A stretch of DNA of 64,000 nucleotides from Litoditis marina (taxonomy: Eukaryota > Nematoda > Chromadorea > Rhabditida > Rhabditidae): positions 34,681,279 to 34,745,278 of the forward strand of contig OZ038434.1 in NCBI GenBank assembly GCA_964036275.1. The letters are read 5' to 3'. The notes below the pieces were generated by a model. It worked only from the letters and a program-made list of their open reading frames with translations. It was not told where the DNA came from and did no database searches. Every line of letters starts with the position of its first letter. The stretch's first letter is position 1. Below, in pieces: positions 24,801-36,800 of the stretch. A program made the translations under genes and the position numbers.

Positions 24801-27800
24801 TGGCTTCAACATGTCGCCCTGTCGTTAATAGGACATTTTCTGAATGGAAACGCCCTACTTTCATGAATCAAACAAATTCATACCTCGTTGTCGATTGCCG
24901 TAACCAACGTTGCCTCATGAAAATATTCCGGTCGTGCGTCTGATCTGAGATGTCCAGTGGTCGGATCTACCATTGTCGGTCTGTAGTGCGTACGGCACAC
25001 GTAGAACCCATGACCGGTAAGCACTGAAAACATACACCAGTAAGGTTCGACTAAGCGACGAAAAAGTGCAAATTTAGGATTTTTTTATAAAAATTAGACC
25101 GATTTTCATCTTCTCGGCTAAAAAAGTAGTCCGTTTTTCGAACGGACCACTTTTTATGATTGAAAACACAATCTTTTAGTATGATGGAGTATGATTGAAA
25201 ACACAATCTTTTACTCAGACAATATCGCAACAACCCTACAGTAGTCGACCAGCTCTAGCATTAACTATTTGCATTGGTTCGGTTTTGAAACGAACCACCT
25301 GGTTTCGGAAGAATCGGTTCGATTTTGGTTCGGGAAGAAATTCACCATAATATAAAGGTCATACTCACTGTCTGTCCTGTGCTTGAAAATCATGCCAACT
25401 TCAATATTGCGTTCCGAAAGACGTGGTAAACGCTGAACATTCTGCACAATGGACTGCAACGCTGCTAATGGAGCCCAAATCAGAGAATTTGTCCCACGAC
25501 AAATGATACAGCGATGCAACTGAAAAAGAATCTTGCGAGAAAAACTGAGAGCATACATTTAACTAATGCAACGGATAGGCGATAAAAACACTTTTTTGAT
25601 CAAGTCGAACTTGAATTTCCGACAAAAACTCGGAAAAGTTACTAAGATAAATTACCACATGGCCGAAAATATTCATGAAACGAATAATATTTCACCTCTA
25701 CGGGTGAATTTGGATAATTTGGTGTGAAATACCTCTTTTTCACGTATTTACATCGAAAACGGGTTACTTTTTGTGAAATAGTCACAAATTACTGATGTAT
25801 GTGCTCACCTGGTTCGGTGGGGGTGGAGCGGGTACTGCTGCCTGCGCGGGATGTCGCTGCTGCTGTTGATTCAATATCTGCATCTGCAGCATCCCGAGAG
25901 GACCGCTGAGCGCGCATGAAGATGCTGCAACAGTTCGGTCGTACCCCAGTGAACTTGTCCGAATAGTCAGAAAACATCCGAAAAGGAGCTACTTTTTCTC
26001 GAAAACAAGAGATTAGCCTATATGTGTTTCAATCGAAACACAATCTTCTTTTTGTGGAATAATCGGACCTCACTGGTATGAGTTCGGTCGATTGAAGTTG
26101 AACATGAATGTTACACTCTACTCTGTCACGCTATTGTACTGAATTGTTGCTGCAAAAAAAAATCACGACACTTTCATCAGAAAGCTAATCATTCAGGAGT
26201 ATTCGTCACGCTGGTATAATTCTCGAAGCAAAGCCGACACAATTCCAATCGGTTACCTACTGAGGTAACGTGAAGAAAGGTTACCAAAAACCGGCTACAC
26301 ATAGAATTCACCAAGTAGTATGGCGCACCACCGAAAAGTCCCTCAAAAAGAGCCACTCACTTGGAACGGCATGCGCTGTGGCTCCCGCATGTTTCCGGGC
26401 GGGCAGAGGCTGTGCGACGGCGGGGCGCTGTTGCGCGGCGGCCATAACCGGACGGTGTACCGGCACGGCGGGTTGTTGCGGTACCATTGGCGCCTGCTGT
26501 TGTTGCTGCTGTCGACGGTACTGCAGCTCCAGCCATTTGAACAGACTGTGTGAACTGAGAGGCATGTCCTCGTTGAGCGGCAACTCGGTCCTCGTATGCG
26601 CCCAGCGATTGTAGTTCGTCTGGAACATTCTCTGGCATTTTCTATCAGCCAGCGGTAAGCAACCGGTCATATTTTTAACCCAAGTTAGGCCCAGACACGA
26701 AGTCGCAAAAAACCGATAATCGATCAAGCAACCAGAAAGAACGATCGAGAAAGAGTGAGAGACCATTTCTTCCTTGCTCGAGTTATGCTCTTTCATGTCA
26801 CGTACACACATAAGGGAAAAATAGGAGTGCACAATACATTAATTTCCAAAAAGTGCCGGTGTCCCAATCTATCTATAAATGTTTTGTGCAAACTAAAATT
26901 AACGAACCAAGCCATAACATCCTCCGGTATGTTTCTCCGTGCATGGGGTGAACATGTTGCCGAACCGAATAAAGCTTCGGTGGGTGCATTCAGAGGGCAC
27001 GACAAAAAGATGCTGAAGTATGTGATCGTTTGAACTCTACAATCAGCAGATGTTGGTTGACATTACATCTACAACCTACAGAGAATATTAATTGATATCT
27101 GTATGCAGTTGCTACGTCAGTCATGGTCATATATGTCTTTAACACTCTGTTGTCTGACGCTCTCTTACGTCTACTATGATCTCACACTCCGCATATTGTA
27201 CTATCTCTAACGTGTTCTAGAATAGTTCAAGCCACACCAGAAACGAGACAGTGGGACTAGGAAACGAGACCTTGGGACAGTGAGACTTTGAAATTGGACA
27301 ATGCAACAATAGATCGGGACGACGGGACGTTAATAAAACAAGGTTGTATATGACCTATTCATACCTCACTAGATTTGCGCGAGAAGCCAAAAACAAGCTA
27401 CTTTTTAGCCGGAAACGAGAAAAATTATGTTTAAGCAAAATCATTGATTTTCACGGATTCTAATCTAAAAACGAAATACTTTTTAACGAGTAAAAAACAT
27501 AAAACGGTCCTATTTCCACACTAATGCTAATCTCCGATTTAATCCTAACAATCAATGGACTAGACTCAATCCCACCAACCGGGTTGATGGAGAGCTGTCG
27601 CTTGTGATCTTCCACATTCTTCGGCTGGAACATCAGCTGGGTGGCACAAGTCAGTCCCATGTTGCTGGCATTCACATCCTGAAACCAAGAACACAATTAC
27701 AGGCACACACTGAAACACACTCTCCTTGTTTTTCTGCATAGATGGTCTGGTTCATACACCGCCAAGGGCCTCTTAATCCTTCAGAATTCTCGCGACCCCT

Positions 27801-30800
27801 CCGTGTTTTCTCGTGTCGCGACCCCCCAAAACGGCGATATTCAACTAATTTCCGTACGATAATAGCTGATTTTGTATGAAAATCGTTAGTTGACAGTTCG
27901 CAACCCCTACTTTTCACAAGAATTTGTTCGCGACTCCCCCCTTGATGGGAGGCCTTGGCGGTCTGGTTAGCCGGAGCTTCTATAAACACGGTTTCACCTA
28001 AAATTCGTCAACTAAAATATGAAAAAGGAGTATTCTCCATGTCCTACTGTCAATGAACCTCGGTATATTGTTATATTGTTGGTTTTATTGTTTGGGCCTT
28101 GACGACGGTGAGTTGCCACCTCGTGTTTGGTTCAGAAAAAAAACTCCAATTCGGTGAATAAAAAGAGAATGAAAAGGAACTAACCCTGCGCGGACGGTTA
28201 GGCAGACACTCGCCCGTCATAACGTGATGGTACATATATGAACCATTGATTGAGCCCCGCAGGCAGTTCTTGCAAAAGTAGAGAATGGTCGCCCTGTGCG
28301 CCTGCATCAAGTGGTACATCATTTGTGACTCCTGGAAAGACTATATTTCATATTTATTGTTTCAGTTCGCATCGTTATCGTACGAAAAGACTATGTTTAT
28401 GTATTATACATACAGCCGTGAGGTACTACCGATTGTTCCCCAAAAAGTAGATTTAGATATGTGATTTTGCATCAAAATATGACTAATTTTCTAGTTTTCG
28501 GCGAGAAGTAGCCCGTTTTTTCTCTGACTATTAGGATAATTTTACTGGGGTACGGTATTATACATTCTTCACTTCGCCGATAAACACAGCAAACAACCGA
28601 ATTGACTCCGAAATTTCACAATTACGTTAGTCATCCAACTTGGTACCACTAGCACATCAGAATTCAAGAAAATGTGATAAATATATGCAAACACATCATT
28701 CCGCGTTTGAGCGTTCTTGTATCTCACTGTCATTAAGTTCACTTCTGAATAAATGAATCAATCATATGTTTTTAAATAAATGAATCAATCATGTTTTTAC
28801 TCGTTTTACGTGAATTCTCCATTGTCTGCTAGTACACTCACATCAAAGAAGGTCTTCGTCGGATTGCACTGAATGCAGACGTATTTGATTCGGTCCGCAT
28901 ACAATGTGGACATGTGCTTCTGTAGGTGCTCTTTCTGATTAAGCTCACTCAGCTGCACACCACTGCAGTGTGGACAGCCACTGAAAAAAGTCACAACTTC
29001 GACAAGTTTCTCACCAAAACGGCACAACTACAATAACTAAGGCCTTAGGTTCTTTGCATCTGATTTTCCAGCAAAGGCATCCCAATTTTCGCGCCCTACA
29101 TTGTGTGTTGCGACCCCCCCCCAAACTCAAATTTTTGAACTTGGGATATTTCAAAATCCTGATTAGGTTGAAACAATTGAAGTACAGAGTCCACTGCCGG
29201 CGTTCACCTCAACAGTACAATAAAGTTTGACAATTATTGAATTGGGGTAGTTTAAATCCCAATTTAAAGAAGGATGATTTTGTAGTCCAATCGCAACGCT
29301 TTAGTCCTTTAAACTGCAATACATTTTTCAATTGCAGTTTAAAGGGCCGTTGACACGTGATTGGTCCACATGATCGTCCTTCTTTAGGAACCGAAGTACA
29401 GCGTACACTGCGGGCGTCTTGCTTCTGTGCCAGCGGTCGTGTCTCTCAAACTGTTGTCTGTCCTCGAAGGCAATGTTGCACGTGCGACAAATGGAGACAA
29501 CCAACTGCGCCGGAATCCCGAAGTCCTGGAAAATAAACTCGATTATAGAATGGAATGGAATGGAATAGATTTATTCGCGATTGAAAAGGGACGGTTATGT
29601 GGTTCAATCTCAACGCTACAGTCCTTTGAACTGCAATACATTTTTTAATTGCAGTTTAAAGGACCGATGACACGAGATTGGTCCACATATTAGTCGTGCT
29701 TCAAACACGTGACTTTCACATAGTATTTGGCACTCCAATTAGGTAAATAGAGATAAAAACCGAAAAGAAAAAGGGTATGGTTACCCGTTACGCGCGAATA
29801 GTTTTACTCTTATTTTTCCACTATTCCACCTAACTAAGAACAACAGGTATTCGTGACACCCGAAGTGTATTCGAAATCATCCAGAACGCGTTAAGACCAA
29901 CCACACGCTATAATTCGCCGTTATTTCTAACAAACTACAACAGCAAATTACGCATATGCTTACACTGAGAACAGCAAAACTGGAATTCTCCTTCTGGCAC
30001 TCGGACCAGGCACCAAATAGCGCCAAAACCTAAACACACGACATCGTCAATGGAATCGTTTTAAATGTTTTTCTCTCTTCAAATCAATAAATTCGATACT
30101 CTTTGCTATTGAGATTATCTGTCAAATGTCGCGTTGATAAATTATTATTATTATTAAACCGGTAAATTCTATATGTAACCGGTTTTTTTTCGGTAACCTA
30201 TTTTTTAGGTTACCTCAGTAGGTAACCGCTCGGTAACCTAAAATGAAAAACCGGTCACCTGTTTTTTTCCAACGTGAAATGTGGTTTTGTCGTTAATTTG
30301 GCCGGTACTCCAGTCACCAAAAAATCCGGTTACATATAAAATTGGCCTATTAAACCCCATAACCCACCTCTTCGCACAGTTTCTCCAGGGTGCTCACGTC
30401 AGCCGAATGGGTCGTGTTGAAGTGGTGTTTCCGTCTGCTTTCTGTCAGGAACATTTCACTGCACGAACTGCATTTCAGCGTCTTTCGCCGGCCCGAACCA
30501 GTCGTTTTGGAACCACTGCAATGAAGTTGAATCAACTCATTTCTATCCTAATAGTTATTAATCTATTTCCTTCAACCCATGTTTTCTCTCTTTCAAAAAG
30601 ACTCGAATTTGTGGTTGGTAATGCTACAAACATGATCTGTATTATTTGCCAGCAGATGAGAGAGTGTGTAGATCAAAGATACGCAAAGGAACTGGCCGTT
30701 TGCCAAACCCCGCCTCTACCAAATTGACCGTACGCTGTCCACAACGGTTTGACGAAACCTATAATTTCTTATGCGTTGCGGGAAGTAACTCACGGCGCCG

Positions 30801-33800
30801 GTTCTCCGACCATAATCTCATTGTCTTCCTCATTCGCCTGCCAGACAACGTTATTCTCCACAGCCGGAGGAACGGGGGACGACGATCGTTTCACCTTGAT
30901 CTGAGAGTAGGCCTGAAAATAATCATTCATTGTCCATATATGTCAATAACAACAGATTCGAAACACGTTTGAAAAATAAAATATGAATCAAGACAAACAA
31001 ACCCCACATACCATACTGTCTTTGCAATCCCGACAATGTTTGCTATTCTATCCATTTATTTTATCACACGCGTCATTTGCGTAATAAATTCATTCATTCC
31101 TACTCCAGTTGTATTCATGAGAACTCAAAAAAAAGGAATCTTTCTCGCTAATATTGAGCGAAATTTATGTATTTTGATGTAAAAACCATAATCACACTTG
31201 AATGTTATTGGCCCTCGGCTAAACTTTGATCTTGGCTCGTTTTGTGAACCTTGGTTACTTTTGTCATCGGTTACATTTGTGGTTGTGGTTGACCGTGAGT
31301 GCATGTTACCAGCCGAACGTACCGCAATATCTTCCTGAATCACTAGAATGTCCTCTCCATCATCCTCAATCCCTGGCGCCGCTTGACCTGAGACCCCGGG
31401 AGAATCGTTCGCCTCCTCACGAACTTGACTCGTCACTGAAACAAATCAAATGAACTTCTACATAAGTTTCAAGTTGAAACTAACAGGACGAGAAAAAACA
31501 CACACACTGTAGATAATTTTTGAGTTGAAACTAGAATTCACAAAACAAACTTTCACATTCTTGTGCTCGTGTCATCGACAATAATTGCCGTTCATGTATT
31601 TACACTTTCTAACTCATTCATGAATTCCAAGGACCATCATTTTAAAACGATTTGGCGTGATCTAATCAATATCAAAACTTGAATATAAAGAAAAGTTTTA
31701 CCGCTTTCGTCGATAACCAGAACAGACGGCGGGGGAGTATCCACAAGTGATTCGGGTGTCTGATCGACAACCATGACGGAATCGGGCCGGGAACCGACCA
31801 CTGGCGCCGCCACAATAGGAGGTCGCTGAGAGTCTAAAACCGAAACAATCATACTACACCCGTAAAGTTGTCCGAATAGCTAGGAAATTGAGAAAACGGG
31901 AACCCTTTACAAAAATACCGGAACAGTTTCTCTATTTTTGACGCGAACCCACACAGTTCACGTAACGAAATGAACAAAAAATAACAAATCCCTTCACTTC
32001 AACTTTGCTAATGTGTGCTAGCAATCACTGTGATTAGATGGGAACTCAACTTTTCATCCTCTTACAACTCTGACTAAACTCTGAACTGTCAGAAAGGATT
32101 TGACAGAACAATAAGGCTGCTCCAGCTCCTGTATTTAGAGGGGAGAAATATAAGAAAGATATAATCACATCTAATCCATGTCTGCACATATAATATATAT
32201 TTAAAACAAAATCAACCATACCAATGGCGTAAAATGAACCTGGTACAACAGAAGAGTCCATATCTGGTTCCGAGCCCTGACTTCCTATCCTTTCTGACAC
32301 TACTTCCGCACGCTGATTCTCATTCGATTGTTGATGTACACCTGCCTCGTGTACTGTAGAAGTCGGAGCATCTATAAACAGTATATATATCGTAAATTGG
32401 GTATTATGTTTTGGAAAATAGTGAACAAAATTTAACCAAAACAACAGGTTGCAATTAAATTATACTAAAAATTGAGCGTTTTCGATTCTGTGCATCGGGG
32501 CTCGTCTTGAATGTGATCACCCTGTTGTAATGATAAAAGTTAAAATAGTAGTGTCAATCTGTATTGATCAAAAATGAAGAAAAATATCAATTACATACCC
32601 TTTTCAATTATCATGACGGATTCTGGCGCCTCTAGGTGGGCCGGCACTTCATCCACAGTGTTGGTATTTTGCATTTCTGGCCGCGCTTCTTGAGGATCGA
32701 CCAGACTTCTTGGAGGTTGGGAAGAAGCTGAAAATACAAAAGTGGAAAACCGTCAACACAGAAAATTTGAAATATTCGCCAAAAAAGGTTGCAATGTGGA
32801 CAATTTTCAATAAATTGTATGCTATTCTCGTCATTTTCGTAATCTTAATTTTTGATGTCGAAAACATAGTCTCACCTTCGATGATCATGACAGAGGCTGG
32901 TTGTTCCAGCTGGGCTGGCACCTGGTTCACATTCCTATTCAGTAGAGCCGACAGCGCACTTTCGGGCTCGACAGCACTGCTGACAGGTTGAGAGGGAGCT
33001 GAAAGGGCAGAACATAGAAAAAACTATCAACGAGGTCACCTTTGAAATATTCTTGAGACTGCAGAATTGAATGTGATCTTTATTGCTGAACAGTCGGAAT
33101 ACAAAAGAATCAGAAAACGAGGCTCCACCACATTTAGGACAATTCTGACATCTCCCCTTTTTGATACGGACTTATGGAACCTGAGTAGAACAGGTGAGGT
33201 GAGGTCGATCTGAGTGTTTGAACAGTTGGACATCCCCTTCCCCCCTCCACTCTGAAGTTAAAAACCGAGTTGTTTACCAAGGTTCGCCAAAAACCCAAGT
33301 TGTGAATCAAGGTTTGAGCAGTTTACCAAGTTGTTTACCAAGGTCTTACGGTAGACAAACGCAAGACTGCGTATTGCGTACATAAATTGCGTCAAGTACT
33401 GCTGTATAATTTTTACGATTCGAATTTTTGAATTATTCCATCATTTTTGTTGTATACTTATTTCCCTTTTTCTCTCGTTTTTATTGATTCAGATGTTGTG
33501 ACGAACGTTTTACTTGATAAAGCAGTAGTGTGTACCAAGTGAACAGACTGAAAAAACGTATAATGTGACCATATAGTGCCGTATTTTCAAAAAATGGCAA
33601 ATTTGTTTTGCTATGAAAGTGTGTTTGTTTGGATGCTGTCGTTTCCCCATTTGCTTCATCAGACTTCAATAGATTCGATTGCTCCGTTGTTCAATGAACT
33701 TTTCTGCATTCTCAGTTGGGTTCGTGCGATGTTCGACCTGTCCGCTTCGCTCAATTCCACGTTGGATCTTGGATGTCGAAGAAGCCGACGGTTTCAGCAA

Positions 33801-36800
33801 ATATGGTAAGAGTCTGTTTTATCGTTTCTGAGATGTGCTACATTGATGAATTGTACTTTCATTGCTGGAAACAGCTTCCTACTCCTACACACTCATATCG
33901 TAAAATTTCAATTCAATGGAATGAAAACTCAAGCTATTTTAAGTTTTCAAACTGCACAACGGGGTTTTTTATCTATCAATTACACGTTTACTAATCGGGA
34001 TAACTTGTTTTCAATGGTTTACCCGAGATGCTTTATTCTTATGATATTATGAAGTTGAACTTTTCTAATAAAACTTCACACTTTCAAATATTAATGACTC
34101 TCGAGGTCCAAATTACTTACACCAGTCACTAGTAACATGATTGCAGGTTATTGTCATTACCCATCTCTACGGTGATCGGACAGGAATTCGATATCTTTCG
34201 AATAAGATGAAGGTTGGTGGTTTGGAGTTTAAACTCTAGAATTCAGCCGGTTTTTATGTTATAGTATAGTTCTCCGAAGCTTGTCAGTAAATAAGGCTAT
34301 GGTTACTATAATCCAGTTTTTTGATAAACGATCACGATAGCCTTTTATCTTATGTTGAATCGTCTAAAGTTCAAGTCTACAAATCGATTCGGTTCATTCT
34401 AATGCATGTCTGTGCTGACTAGTTAACAAGCAAGCTAGCCGGTTTCAAACTAGAGAAGTTTCATCGAAAGTAGACCGATTTTCATCTTTTCGGCTAAAAA
34501 GTAGTCCGTTTTTTTGAATTTTTCTGACTATTCGGACAACCTTGCTGGTGTATGAACATACGTAAAATACCCCCTTATTCTGATATTGGCTGATACTTAC
34601 TTTTGCCCGATTCCGATTGTACCATGATCACTTTTTGGGGTAAATGTTGAAGATTCTAGGCAAAATTACTTCTATTTCCGGTTTTCGAGGCAGCTCATGC
34701 TTACTTTTGGGGCTGCTCATGCTGATTTCGCCCCGATTGGGAACTATTTCACGTATGTGTATGAATGTACAGTAGATCAGTCTAGTCTATTTTTTTTGGC
34801 TCCTTGAAAGTTAAAGGCAGGTTTGACACAAAACGATTGAAGCATACACCAATGGGGTCCGACTAGTCGACAAAAAGTAGTCCATTTTCTGCTTCAAACT
34901 CGTGAAAATTAGAGAGTTTCCATTCCATCAAAAATAGAAAAATTTTCTCTTTTTGGCGCAAAAGTATCCTGTTTTGTGAATTTTTTGTGGATATTATACG
35001 GACAACTTCACTGGAGTATTTATGGGTTTTGGGTTGAAGGCATCAGTTTTCTGACTATCCTGGCACAAGTTTAGCGAAATTTATAATATTCAGTATTTCA
35101 GATGTACTGCAGTCATGCCGCCGTTACGGGCAGACAGTGAGTGGGCGACGATTCAGCTAAAATGCGTTTAGCTACTATCTATTACTCAAGTGAGAACTTC
35201 AACGCATAGTTTATAACTTCACAATAGATACTATGTATGGATAAAATACGATTGGTCAAATTTGAAAGAAAATTCCTCATACAGTTTTTTATACGAGACA
35301 TAAGCCCAAAGTGTTTTAGCTGAATCGTCGCCCACTCAGACAGTCTGTCGTCCACCTCCCACCCTGGTTCCGGAAGAAAGGACGAGAGGGGCAACTCATT
35401 CGCGGTCATTCGGTATGTTCATTTCTTTAAGAAAGATCATAAACAGGTTGATCACATACTCAGCAAAGTTATTCAAATAGCCAGACACTTTTAGAGGGCG
35501 GGCTTTCTCTTCACGAAGCACAATTATCGGGAATCTGTCAGTTGTTGATGCAATCAAATTAACCTATTGTTTTTTTATCAAAAGACGGATGCCTTTATTG
35601 AAAAACTCAAAACTTGCGGATGTATGACAACATCCATACTTCAGTATTTGTATTAGTGGGTAATATTGTTCTTTCTGGTCCTCTTTTGTTTCTCTCAGGA
35701 AACGTGGGCCAATACGACACATAGTATGTTCTTTGTGGGCTCTAAATTGACATTTGCATCATCCGCGGTGTATACGTAGTTCGGTGCGTAGCGTGCCAAA
35801 GTAGAAACTACAGTTCATTTATGCATTTATGCAGTCAGTCATGCGCATACGGGAGACTATTTCGCTGTTCGCAAAATAGATTGAAAATCAGGTCTTTATT
35901 TGCGTAAACTAACTACAAAACTAAGTGGAAAGTGAGATTTCACCAATATTTGTTGAAACCAGGGCAGTTCCAAATTCCTAGTTTGAAGAAAAACTGGTGA
36001 TTCAATGGAAAATTCAACAAATTCGTTTCATGTTTGGTCTAGCTTCAGACCCTAGAATAACACTGTCAGCTATAGTAGTTATTCACAGATTTGTGCCGCC
36101 TCTATCCATCCCCTGCGAACAGAGAAAGCTGATATCTTGCTGTTCCGTGAGTTTCTTGTCATTTTCATATGATTCTAAACTGGACTTAGCGATTAACGAA
36201 CATATTCAAACATCAAGTTCCTTTTCACGTTCGAAATTACAATGGTTAATCAGGAATTTCGTTAATCTGAGACGAAATTAATTTCAGAACTTCAACAACT
36301 AGTGTTCGTGACTGATTCGGTTCTGTAAAATGAGAATTAACGTGCAGATTCCAGTGAAGTTGGCTGGTGTATTTGCCGATTTTTACGCTATCCACGTTAA
36401 AATCGGATATTTTAATCGAAAAACGGGTTACTTTTTGCAGAATAGTCACGCCTTACTGGTGTATGTCAATGAATGTGATGGTAGAGCGTTTCACTAAGAT
36501 CATTTTTTTAGTTCTGAGTACCGCTGGCTGCGGCGAGGGGACGTCAGAAAACCTTAGCGAGAGCGGGATTGAAGGATATCAGAAATTTCAAAGCGAATCG
36601 AAGTTAAAAGCGGCCGTATTAGCAGGTCTTTTACACTTTTTTTACATCATAGTATTATTAGGTTAGCTGTATTTTGGCTAGTTTTGTTTGCATGTTAGTG
36701 AAGTTGTTCACGGTTGTGTATCACGGTTGTGCAGTTGATCTTCGTGTACTAATTTTCTTACTATTGAGTCATATTTTCAGTTTGGTTGGCAATTATTTTA

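Noticed and set aside
26270..26614. Cys-rich + strand frame (GCCGTIGACCCCC...).
   Set aside because: It is antisense to the Gln/Pro-rich exon of the zinc-finger gene.
26793..27033. Open frames on both strands that might be an extra exon.
   Set aside because: I found no good splice sites, and the neighbouring exons already join in phase without it.
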